A DNA stretch of 64,000 nucleotides from Viscum album (lineage: Eukaryota; Streptophyta; Magnoliopsida; Santalales; Viscaceae), in assembly GCA_963277665.1 (NCBI GenBank), contig OY728128.1:1349194356-1349258355 (forward strand). Reading direction: 5' to 3'. Position numbers and translations under genes: made by a program. Below are positions 12,654 to 21,129 of this stretch, piece after piece. The notes beneath the pieces are model-generated. The model worked only from the letters and a program-made list of their open reading frames with translations. It had not been told where the DNA came from and searched no databases. Every line of letters starts with the position of its first letter. Position 1 is the first letter of the stretch.

Positions 12654-13716
12654 TCAAAATAAGTGGGGGTATTTATCCCTTATAGCATTTTCAGATTCCC
12701 ACGTTGCCTCTTCAACCGTATGGTTTTTACACAAAACCATTACCAAGTGAATTACCTTATTCCACAATACTTTATTTATATGGTCAAGAATCTGGATTGG
12801 TTGTTCTTCAAAAGAGATATTCTCTTCCAACTGAACTACCTCTGGGCTCAAAACATGAGATGGATCTGGCATATACTTTCTCAACATCGAAACATGAAAA
12901 ACATTGTATACCTGAGATGAACTCGTAGGTAAACCCACTCGGTAAGAAACTGATCCAACTCTCTCCAGAATTTCATATGGTCCAATGAACCTTAGAATCA
13001 ACTTTCCTTTCTTACCAAATCGCATCACACTTTTCCATTGTGAAACATTGAGAAAAACATGATCACCTACCTCGAAAGATAGATCCTTCATCTGGTTATC
13101 CGCATAACTTTTCCGTATGCTTTGACATGTTCTCATGTGTTTCTGTATCAGCTGAACTTTTTCTTCCAACTCTTCTATCAATTCTGGTCCCATCAATATT
13201 CTTTCACCCACTTCATCCCAAAAAGCTAGAGTTCGACATTGTTTACTATATAATGCTTAAAATGGAGACATCTGTATACTGGAATGAAATCTATTATTAT
13301 AAGAAAACTCAACCAAAGAAAGATGTTGGTCACAACATCCCTAATAATCCATCGAGAAAGCACGTAGCATATCCTCCAAGGTTTGAATTGTTCGTTCTAA
13401 CTGCCCATCTAATTGCGGATGAAAATCTGTACTAAAATTTTATTCAGTACCCAATGACTATTGAAGGCCCTTCCAAAAGTTAGAAATAAACTCGGGATCA
13501 CGATCAGATACAATAGAGAGGGTAACTCCATGAAACCTGACCATATCTTTAAGATACAATCGAGAAACTTGATCTAGAGAGAATATATCTTCAATAGGAA
13601 AGAAATGAGAAGATTTTTTCAATCGTTCAATAATAACCTAGATTTCATTATTACCTCGAGATTTCTTCGGTAATCCCACAACAAAGTCCACAGATATATT
13701 CTCCCATTTTCTCTAT
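12654..13716 (-). pseudogene. E1 integrase core, C-terminal domain and chromodomain
   Basis: This is the second half of the E1 polyprotein, downstream of the E2 insertion. An open stretch at 13,211-12,654 holds the integrase C-terminal part (FEVGDHVFL, KGKLILRFIGPYEILE, VFHVSMLRKYMPDPSHVL). It ends in a chromodomain-like tail (EEQPIQILD, NHTVEEATWE, RDKYPHLF), the signature of Tekay/Del chromoviruses, thought to direct insertion into chromatin with particular histone marks. The integrase catalytic core at about 13,212-13,716 is readable only through stops (a VSDRDPEF-type segment, then a degraded LDGQLE). Joined across E2, the LQPFPVP of the upstream part runs into a REWENISVDFVVGLP-type segment, so E2 broke a once-continuous frame. 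Confidence 0.85.
13712..13716. repeat. Target-site duplication of E2 (left)
   Basis: TCTAT immediately precedes the E2 terminus TGTCACGACC. The identical five bases follow the other E2 terminus at 20,526-20,530. Confidence 0.85.
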
Positions 13717-14289
13717 TGTCACGACCCGTCCTCGGGGCCCGTGTCGTGACTACCCCAAGCCCGCCTTCCATAGGCCAGGGGCTGGCGACTAGCACCAAGG
13801 CGTAAATCCCGGTAAAAAGGGAAGGCATTGCCTTTGTAAATTAAACAAGCACCACAGAGTAAGCAAGCGGAAAGTAAATACTAAGTGAAAGCAGAGTACA
13901 ACTATAAGTGTGGAAAAGGAAAAGGGCCAGTATACAAACCCCAACTGAAAGTAAAGTAAAACTCGAAAAGGAAATCAACAACTGAAAAGTAAAAGCAGCT
14001 ACGCCGAGTCATCCTTTGGAAATCCCACTTGAAGAGTGGGTACAGATAGCTCCACAGCTCCTCGGGTCCCGCCGTCTGCTCCGAGTACGTCCCGCCCAGT
14101 GGTCCACCTCAAGGTACCGTCCTCCTCTGCAAGCCTCAACCACGATCAACGCTGTCTGTCGTCTGCAACCAACTCAACGAGGTGCGGGCATAGCCCATGT
14201 AGGGGTGAGTATAACGATACTCAGTATGGACCTCGAGACCCTCAAGGTCTCACTAAACCATCATGGATAACCACAAGAAGATCTCAACA

Positions 14290-14455
14290 GATAACCTATA
14301 CTTAGATATATACCCATACATATATCTAAGTTATCAAGTAACCAATATCAATCATGAGGAAACACAGGAATTGTGAAATAAACGGATAACCACTACCCAG
14401 GTATATGCCCATACATATACCTAAGTTATCAAATGACCCATCTCAATCATGAGGT
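14290..14455. repeat. Direct duplication in E2 LTR
   Basis: Two copies of a segment containing CCCATACATATA, CTAAGTTATCAA and CAATCATGAGG lie about 90-100 bases apart. Both contain a short palindromic stretch around CATACATAT. Confidence 0.65.
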
Positions 14456-14589
14456 AATGAAAAAGGTCAAAAGTCTCAGCTCAAACCAGGATTTTCATTA
14501 TCGAAACTGTAACTGCTGAAGAGCTCCGTCTCTGGAGTGTATAGTGGTCCTATCACGACTCCGAGGTACTTCTCACTAACCTAAGACTG

Positions 14590-14800
14590 CTGAGGTACTC
14601 CTCTGGTCGAGTACCGCGTGTCTGCGGCCAACTACCGGGCACTCCGTCCGTTGTGGGATTGTCGCCAAATAACGGGCGCTCCCCCCAATATCCTACAGAG
14701 GTACTCCTCCTGTCGAGTACCGCGGGTTTACGGCCAACTACCGGGCGCTCCATCCGCCGTGGGTCTGTCGCCAAATACCGGACGCTCCGTCCACTGGGCT
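14590..14800. repeat. Two 106-bp tandem units in E2 LTR
   Basis: GAGGTACTCCTC followed by GTCGAGTACCGCG occurs at 14,592 and again at 14,698. Each is followed by CGGCCAACTACCGGGC and TGTCGCCAAATA. Each unit holds the inverted pair GGTACTC and GAGTACC around a short loop. Confidence 0.75.
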
Positions 14801-15004
14801 TGTCGACTCACTTCAAGTCGAGTTGGTCAAGCAGTCGTCAGGTCTCAGCCGGCTACATGGTCTCCATACTCCGCACGCTCGTCTCCGGGAGGGTCCGCTC
14901 CATGAGCTACTGGTCGATACTACATGTATAAAAAAGTCCCACAAAGAAGTATCTCAAACGACCGCCTCGTCATAGGGGTCTCAACGCAACAGACGGCGTG
15001 TCAA

Positions 15005-15640
15005 TAGGACGCCCGGTCTGTGAGTTATTAGCCTTTTCGTCCCAGGCGGCCCGGTTGGTTTCGTCTGCGAACCAAACCGGCCGTAACTCAACAATACCCC
15101 GAACACTCAACAATACCCCGAACACTCATAGGGTATACTCATAGGGACTGTTTCTCAACAAGATGACAAACGCCGCTGACGGTTCTTCAAACTGACGTTC
15201 TGTAAGAAAGGTATCAGCTTTTCTGTTCCAGGGGCCCGGTTGGATTTCGGGTGCGATCCAACCCGGCCACTACCAACTGTATCCAAAACTTGGGCGAAGT
15301 ATGCCAAATGTTCTGTCTCATCAAGAGGGATTTAACGAAATAGATGGCGCGTCAATCGGACGCCCGGTCTATGAGTTATTGGCTTTTTCGTTCAAGGGGC
15401 CCGGTTGGTTTCGTAAGCGAACCAACCAGACCGCACTCCGACGGCATCCAAACCTCCAGCGGAGTATGCCAAAAGTTCCGTCTCACTTAGAGGATTCCAT
15501 AAAAGTCGACGATACGTCAATCGGACGTCCGGAACTCAAGTTACGAGCATTTCCGCTCCGAGGGCCCGGTTGGTTTCGTGTACGAACCAACCCGGCCAAA
15601 CCCAAAGTTCTCCGAAAAGTTGAGTGCAATATACCTAAAC
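15005..15640. repeat. Four tandem ~165-bp units, each with a hairpin
   Basis: GGCCCGGTTGG recurs at about 15,048, 15,233, 15,398 and 15,563 (spacing 185, 165, 165). Each unit has a preceding TCAATMGGACG-CCGG stretch, and each is followed by an inverted arm ending AACC-GGCC or similar. The first unit carries an extra short direct repeat (AACAATACCCCGAACACTC twice, 15,090-15,127). One diverged unit of this type remains in each E3 LTR (52,261 and 59,990). Confidence 0.8.
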
Positions 15641-15689
15641 GACTGTCTCGATCCAAGGATCGTGTTTCCACTGACGGCGAGTTGTTTGG

Positions 15690-16420
15690 AGGCCCGTAGC
15701 CCAAGTTACGGGAATTTGACAGAAAGTGGACCGAAAACGGGGGTCGGGGCCCGGGCCGACCCGGCCCGACCCCCCCTGGGTCGGCCGAACCGGGTCAACC
15801 CGGCCCGGGCGGCGAAGGCCGGCGCGGCGGCGCGGTCTGGGTGCCACATGAGCGCCGCGCGCCGGGGGAAAAGCCCCCGCCTTTCCTCAGCTGGCGGCGC
15901 GGCAACCTACCTTGCCTTGAAAAAAAAAACGGCCCAACCCCCCTCACGTGGGGGCCTTCCTTTGAGAAAACGAGGGGCCGCCTGCCCCCCTTTGTGAAAC
16001 CGGCCCCCCTTATAATGGGGGGCCATTATGGCTGGCCGGGGGAAATTATTTCCCCCGGTTTTCTCCCTTCCGGCCGGCCCGACCTGGCCGGCCGGTTCTT
16101 CCTCAACGGGACCGGCAAGGTCGGTCCCCCTTCCGGCTTCCGACACCGGCGGCCCGGCTAGCCGCCGGTTTTCTCGTTCCGCCACAGCCCGGAACCGGCT
16201 GCGGCCTTCGTTGTCCGGCGTGGTGCGACGACACCGCGCCCCTCCGCCGCGTCCCCATTCCAGCCGCGGTGCCTTCAACTTTCTTCGATGCGGCGGGACG
16301 GCGTCGCGTCCTTGCATTATTTTACGACGCGGCGCGATGGTGCCACGCGTTTCTTGCCGTATGATCCTGCACGCTGTGATGGCACCACACCACACCTGTT
16401 TCAATCCACAACAGAATCAA
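15690..16420. other. GC- and CpG-rich segment of E2 LTR
   Basis: About 700 bases are dominated by G and C, with runs such as CCCGGGCCGACCCGGCC, against a background of mostly A and T. The matching part of E3 (52,430-52,700 and 60,120-60,560) is shorter and has many C-to-T type changes. A TTATAA at about 16,010 (minus strand CATTATAAGGGG) is a weak TATA candidate. Open frames here follow from base composition and are not genes. Confidence 0.7.
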
Positions 16421-17436
16421 CATGAATAGGAGGAGGGTCGGCCGTGTTCGTGCGGTCCGGGCCCCTCGCGTTATTTGCTAACAATCGACCTTTAATGAAC
16501 AATAAACATTCACAATCTTTTAAATTAAATAAAAAGATATGGAATCAAGGCCCGACAAATATAAACCTTCAAGTTCGAAGGAGAGATCCACAAATCTTTA
16601 AAAAGTTAAAACCCTTACCTTGATTTAAGAGGTGACGAGATTCGGCGTCGTGAAAAGAGATGTCGCGGAAGAAGACGTCGTCGGTGTTGCGGGTATGGCG
16701 TCACAGAAGACGGTTCCCGAGAACGTGGCGTTCTTCGTCGATGACTAATTGTTCTTCGCGTTCTTTGTCAAAAGGATGAAGAAACTTCAAGACTTCTAAG
16801 CCTTTTCTTCCAAAAGCCCTCAAACAACACAACCCAACAAAAAGAAATAAGTTCTCTACTTATTTTATTAACTTCACATGGATTTTGAAATTCAAGTGTT
16901 GGAAATTCAAAAGTCTCACACAACTCACCACATTAATTTCAACTCATTTAAGACATAAGTTATAACTAAGTTAAATTCATTTAAGTGGGAGTTGAGGGGT
17001 TTTAGAGTATATGAAGAGGTGGGGTTCATGTGGGCCCCACCACCCTCATAACCTCCCAAGGGAGGTTGGGTGGTTACCCAACTTCCACCATGAGCTAACA
17101 CTTAGAGTAAGTTAATCAAAATTGTAGTGTAGTTATAAAATAAACTTCCAAAATTTTAATAATCAACACTCGTATAAACGCAACTCTGGAACAGGAGTTC
17201 CTAAGAAAAAACCTGTGCTGCGAGTTCATCGGTTCCCTCGGAATTCGATTCCGAGCACCGGTTCAAAAGTTAGAAATTCCCGCTCGTTCCATCACTGAAC
17301 GTACCCGAGCCAAACTTTGGAAATTAATTCCGGGCACACCAGGCCTCGGAATTAGGCGCCGTCAGAAACTGCGTTCTTGTAAAATTCCAATAAAATTAAG
17401 AAAAAAAATTTTCCATGAAATTTACGAGTCTTTACA

Positions 17437-17449
17437 TTACTCCCACCTC
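17437..17449 (-). other. E2 polypurine tract
   Basis: The minus strand reads GAGGTGGGAGTAA directly before the LTR start TGTAAAG. E3 has the equivalent AAGATGGGGAGAA at 53,983-53,995. Confidence 0.75.
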
Positions 17450-17557
17450 AGGGCTTTACGTCCCCGTAAAGCTTCAACACAAACTAGGGTCACAAAAGCG
17501 GTACAGAGCATGCATATGAGTCTTTTGCTCCTATGTGCTCACCTGGAGGTTTCCGTA

Positions 17558-18170
17558 CTAACAACGAAAATGCACAAGAGGAATCGACCGTCCTTGTAGG
17601 ACCCGCTCCCATCGATCCTCAATCTCTACAAGAACCTCCGTGCATGTCGCCCTATCATCGACGTCCAGCTCCTCATGGTCGATAATATGCGGAGGTCGAG
17701 CACGTATCTCCTCGGTTGGGATAGGTGGAAAACGCCGTGCACCTAGTGCAACTGAAGTGGATGGGTCAAGCGGTAAACCACCTCGCCTACCCAGCTGAGG
17801 ACCTAGAAAGGTCCGTTGAACCTCGGAGATAACTTTCCTCCATGGCCACATTTCCGTAAACCTCGTCGCGGTGAGACTTGTATAAGGACGTCATGGTCAT
17901 CCTCGAAATCTAGAGGCCTCCAAGTCCTGTCAACATAAGGATTCTGGCGGACCTTTGCCATCCTCATCCGCTCTAGGATGACCTGGACCTTCTCTAGTCT
18001 CACAAGAGCTGCTATGATTTCTTCTTTGCCGATAAGAGAAATCTGGTCTCATCCCCTGGATGAACCACATTCATTGCCTAATATAGTCAATCCTGACATG
18101 AATGATGCATTCATGCCATGGATGACATCGTAAGGCCTCGACGTAACTACCAAGAGATCCAACTGTCACT
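17558..18170 (-). pseudogene. E2 internally deleted pol: protease stub joined to integrase C-terminus
   Basis: Reading on the minus strand, a protease fragment near 18,140-18,120 (PYDVIHGM, for the family's FDVILGMDW) is followed after about 100 bases by the integrase C-terminal region: RMAKVRQNPYVDRTWRPLDFE, then SPRRGLRKCG and GKLSPRFNGPF. A frameshift near 17,830 leads into a second frame with the region before the chromodomain (DHEELDVDD, EVLVEIEDR, GRSIPLVHFRC). RT, RNase H and the integrase zinc finger and catalytic core are absent. The tail stops at the point where a chromodomain would continue. E2 could not have made its own enzymes from this copy. Confidence 0.75.
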
Positions 18171-18650
18171 CTCGCCTCCAAGGGTCGAGTCACACTGTCG
18201 GCATCAGTGTCTGGTCACTAGGTCTCCTTCAGTATAAAACTCGAAAGTTTGGGTCAAGTCAATAGTCTTAACCAGGACCAATCAGTATCAACCAAACAAA
18301 AGGACAGGAAAAGAAACAAAGATAAGTGTCTTTTTATTATTGCAGCTCATAGTACAAGACACAGAGAAACTACAGACAGATATCAACAAAACCAGAAGCA
18401 ACATGATCAATAGCCTCCAGGTCGGAAGCTAGTCCCGCTCCTGTCCATCTGCTTCCGGAGCTCCATGACCGTAGATCTCAGATGGCTGAAGATGAGCTCT
18501 CCCATGTCCTCATGTCCCCTGCGGTCGGGGTGGGCCTCCTGGTGGTGGTGGTGGCAACATTCCAAAGCGTCGCCCACCTCCAACTGCACGGCCAGCTCCT
18601 CTACCATGGCCGCCTGCTCCTTGTGGTCTGCCCTGATCAAACCTCTGCCT

Positions 18651-19481
18651 CTACCTCGGAGGTTCTTCATTTAACTGCTGGTCATCTGCATGGCGGGTCG
18701 GACAGTCACGTGCCATGTGACCCATTCCGCCGCAGGAGTAACATTGTCCACTCTCGGCACGTCTGGCTCTGACTCCATCCCGGTTTCCCTGCACAACTGA
18801 ACCTGAGTCGTACATTCGGCCACCGGTAGGTCTGGTCCTCTTGGACCTCTGCGTCATCTGTCTACTGTCTGCTGCAGAAGACTCTGCCGTAAGTCGGCTA
18901 GTGGTGGGTCGTGCTGGTGGAGACTGCTCAGCAAGGAAACTCTCCACTAAGAGGGATCTCTCTAACACCCCTATCTGGGTCGGAATGCTGTGAGAAACAA
19001 CAGAAGCTCTAATATCTCTCCTGAGCCCCTGCTCGAAGGTTCGGGCCCTGAAGAACGGGTCCCGTACCTTATCTGTGGAGTAGCGCGAGAGGTCTGTGAA
19101 CCTCGCTGAATACTGCGCCACTGACATGCTTCCCTGCCGCAGCTAAAGTAGCTCCTGTATACGCACCGCTCGAAGGTTGGCTGGTACAAACTCTACCCGG
19201 AATAGGCTCTCGAAGTCTGCCCAAAGAAGTGTCACCTCGTCATGCATCTGGAGCATCAGGCTCAACCATCTGCCTGCTGCTGCCTGAAGAAGGCTGGCAG
19301 CAAGGATCACCATGAAGTCTTTTGGCGTCCCCACTAGCCTGAAGACTCTCACCATAGCCTCCAGCCAATCCTCAGCCACCTGCGGGTCCGTCCCTCCCTG
19401 AAACCTGGGTGGCCTCTGGCACTGGAACTCATACAGTGCGCTCAAGCGACGTGCATCCTCTACTGCTGGGGCTGGTGGCAT
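18651..19481 (-). pseudogene. gag: E2 gag (capsid/nucleocapsid), one in-frame stop
   Basis: Starting at the ATG at 19,481 the frame gives about 277 codons, broken by a single TAG near 19,143 (ELL-stop-LRQGSMSVAQ). The first part is a retrotransposon gag domain (PPRFQGG, WLEAMVRVF, MSVAQYSARFTDLSRY). Near the end is a CCHC zinc knuckle, CYSCGGMGHMARDC, with all four metal ligands present. Gag would build the virus-like particle and bind the element RNA. After 18,651 a proline- and glycine-rich stretch continues in another frame. The start codon lies within five bases of the truncated Cassandra LTR, so the original 5' leader next to gag has been replaced. It is far better preserved than the gag of E1 or E3. 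Confidence 0.85.
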
Positions 19482-19485
19482 CGGT

Positions 19486-19760
19486 GGCCCACCCTAGGGT
19501 CCACCCACATGCCCGAACGGGTCATCTGACTAATGATAGTCCCCACAGGCCAACACATGTCCTTTCCAGTGTGCTTTGTCCTCACTCACACACACCCTGG
19601 GAGACTTCCTAGGAGGTCACACATCCTGATCACTACTCCAGGACAAGCACGCTTAACTGTGGAGTTCTAATCAGACAGGCTCCCGAAAAGGAAAGTGCAC
19701 CTTGTTGACATGAGTCATATCATTTAGTCATTTAACCCTTTATCATTTGGGGATGTTACA
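19486..19760 (-). repeat. Truncated second Cassandra-type LTR inside E2
   Basis: In element orientation it begins TGTAACATCCCC at 19,760 and matches the full copy at 20,525 downward with about 5 percent differences by my count. It stops near 19,486, missing roughly the last 100 bases. It includes a 5S-like segment at 19,596-19,685. The gag ATG follows almost immediately. Confidence 0.8.
19596..19685 (-). other. 5S rRNA-like segment, truncated Cassandra LTR copy
   Basis: The minus strand matches the last two-thirds of plant 5S rRNA. The A-box-like AGTTAAGCGTGCTTG is intact, but the C-box-like stretch reads GGATGTGTGACC where the consensus has GGATGGGTGACC. The first ~28 bases of 5S rRNA are not recognisable. 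Confidence 0.8.
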
Positions 19761-19871
19761 ATCACCCACTCCCCCTTTAGGGTACAACGCCCTCGTTGTG
19801 GGCCCTACATCTAAAACCAGGCAGTGCACCGCACTTAAGGCTGGGTTCCTCCTCTGATACCAAATGTGACA
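19761..19871 (-). mobile_element. Cassandra-type interior: primer site to polypurine tract
   Basis: In element orientation TGGTATCAGAGG (19,862-19,851, complementary to the initiator tRNA 3' end) is followed by about 75 non-coding bases. Next comes the purine run AAAGGGGGAGTGGG, directly before the LTR start at 19,760. An interior this short with no coding capacity is typical of terminal-repeat retrotransposons in miniature such as Cassandra. Confidence 0.75.
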
Positions 19872-20138
19872 TGGTCAAAAGAGTATACCTGGTGAGCTGA
19901 CCTGGTTTGAGCTAACATTAAATAAAACATCTGGAAAACACACACACAATCAGTGTTTTCATGCACAAAGTCGGAAATCAATTGTCAGGGTCCTGGTGTA
20001 TGGATACGTCGGCCGCCTGCACCAACACTGGACTCCCTGACTGAAAACCACACTCGATACTCTTAACACTATTGCCTCACAGAAAGAAACATTAGAGTTA
20101 TAGGATCAGTGGTAGAATTGAACTCCTTTGATACCAAA
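19872..20138 (-). other. Chromovirus-type primer site and leader within E2
   Basis: TGGTATCAAAGGAGT (20,136-20,123, minus strand) is followed by a leader. The leader matches the E3 leader at 58,540-58,800 in several blocks, including a GTATCCATACACCA motif, an AGTCCAGTGTTG motif and TTTCCGACT. It ends in GACCATG, just where the E3 leader reads AACCATGG. It therefore belongs to the E2/E3 chromovirus family although it sits between two Cassandra segments. Confidence 0.75.
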
Positions 20139-20525
20139 TGTGACAAATGGGTCCCGTTGACAGCACAACCACCACGCCTTAACATGGTCGTCGGGTCCTG
20201 GCCCACCATGTACCACCAGTTGCCCTGCAGACATGTGGGGCCCACCCTAGGGTCCACCCTAGGGTCCACCCACATGCACGAACGGGTCATCTGACTAATG
20301 ATAGTCCCCACATGCCAACACATTTCCTTTCCAGTGTGCTTTGTCCTCACTCACACACACCCTGGGAGACTTCCCTGGAGGTCACCCATCCTGATCACTA
20401 CTCCAGGCCAAGCACGCTTAACTCTAGAGTTCTAATCAGATAGGATCCCGAAAAAGAAGGTGCACCTTGTTGACATGAGTCATATCATTTAGTCATTTAA
20501 CCCTTTATCATTTGGGGATGTTACA
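20139..20525 (-). repeat. Full-length Cassandra-type LTR at the 5' end of E2
   Basis: In element orientation it runs from TGTAACATCCCC (20,525) to TTTGTCACA (20,139), directly followed by a primer-binding motif. It contains a 5S-like segment and a duplicated CCTAGGGTCCAC. Its outer edge touches the target duplication TCTAT, so this LTR is the physical terminus of the insertion. Confidence 0.8.
20361..20450 (-). other. 5S rRNA-like segment, full Cassandra LTR copy
   Basis: The minus strand aligns with plant 5S rRNA from about nucleotide 29 to 107. It includes GAGTTAAGCGTGCTTGG (A-box/intermediate element region) and GGATGGGTGACCTCC (C box). In Cassandra elements such a segment is known to act as, or derive from, an RNA polymerase III internal promoter. 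The 5' third of the rRNA is missing, so it is not a 5S gene. Confidence 0.85.
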
Positions 20526-20530
20526 TCTAT
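20526..20530. repeat. Target-site duplication of E2 (right)
   Basis: TCTAT directly follows the Cassandra LTR end TGTTACA and equals 13,712-13,716. Removing one copy and E2 restores the E1 integrase reading. Confidence 0.85.
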
Positions 20531-20814
20531 GGTACTGGAAAAGGCTGAAGCATCCCTTTCAGTAACTGCTGCTCTACTTTAACCTGCTGACAAGTCAAAC
20601 ACTTCACAGTAAAATCAGAAATATCCCTTTTCATTCCATCCAACCAGTAATACTCTCGCAGATCTCTGTTCATCTTAGTACTGCCAGGATGAACTGAAAA
20701 CGGGGAAATATGATCCTCACATAACAACTCATTCTTCAACTGTGAATCACAAGGTAAGCATAATATGTTCCCAAACATCAAAACACTATCATTATCAATG
20801 TTAAATTGAGGCAA
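20531..20814 (-). pseudogene. E1 integrase N-terminal zinc-binding domain
   Basis: This open stretch has the HHCC layout: HISPFSVHPGSTKM supplies the two histidines and CLTCQQVK the two cysteines. It is followed by the LLKGMLQPFPVP linker that normally leads into the integrase core. E2 interrupts immediately after it. In the intact element this domain helps integrase assemble on LTR ends. Confidence 0.85.
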
Positions 20815-21129
20815 CTTACCCTTCTGAACCGGATCTACCTTTTTCTACAACCCATTGTCTTTCTTATACGCATTCTTAATTCTATCTGATTGGGATGTTC
20901 TAACTGAAAACTGAAACAAAATAGAAGTACCTCTTTCACCAAAAACATCAATGCCAAAGTTCACCAAATCAAAAACCAAAGGGTCTCATTTCAAATGTAG
21001 CATGGTTAATGAAGCATCACTTTATCCACTCAAATCATCAGCCACATTATTTTCTTTTCCCATATGGTAATTAATTGTACAATCGTAATCCTTGATTAAT
21101 TCCACCCATCTCCTCTATCGCATGTTAAA

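Larger units (their letters stand above)
13717..17436 (-). repeat. E2 3' LTR, chromovirus type, 3.7 kb
   Basis: In element orientation it runs from TGTAAAGACTCG at 17,436 to CGGGTCGTGACA at 13,717. The last ~75 bases match the equivalent ends of both E3 LTRs closely (for example CCTTCCATAGGCCAGGGG). It contains direct duplications near 14,290-14,450, a 106-bp tandem pair near 14,590-14,800, four ~165-bp units at 15,000-15,640 and a very GC-rich segment at about 15,690-16,420. Unlike E3 it keeps many CpG dinucleotides. Confidence 0.85.
13717..20525 (-). mobile_element. E2: chimeric LTR element, chromovirus LTR at one end and Cassandra 5S-type LTR at the other
   Basis: This insertion in the E1 integrase is bounded by TG...CA ends and an exact 5-bp duplication. 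In its own (minus) orientation it reads as follows: a full Cassandra-type LTR with 5S-rRNA homology (20,525-20,139); a chromovirus primer site and leader (20,138-19,872); the Cassandra primer site, short interior and polypurine tract (19,871-19,761); a truncated second Cassandra LTR (19,760-19,486); a chromovirus gag; a polyprotein remnant lacking RT, RNase H and most of integrase; a polypurine tract; and a 3.7-kb chromovirus LTR (17,436-13,717). That LTR belongs to the same broad family as E3. No second chromovirus LTR is present. Confidence 0.8.

Noticed and set aside
14016..15700. Open frames of 70-140 codons in the E2 LTR
   Set aside because: They lie across tandem repeats on both strands and their peptides show no domain. 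They are by-products of repeat composition.
15690..16420. GC-rich block as rDNA, organellar or bacterial DNA, with 106-165 codon open frames as genes
   Set aside because: It lies inside an LTR shared with E3. The open frames occur on both strands at once and follow from GC content. No rRNA or protein motif is present.
18407..18670. Separate small genes overlapping the end of E2 gag
   Set aside because: These frames overlap each other on both strands in a CCACC/GGTGG-rich stretch just past the zinc knuckle. The gag frame explains the region.
20361..20450. A genuine 5S rRNA gene
   Set aside because: Only the last two-thirds of the 5S sequence is present, twice, each time inside a TGTAACATCC-type LTR next to an initiator-tRNA primer site or polypurine tract. 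There is no T-run terminator or 5S spacer array.
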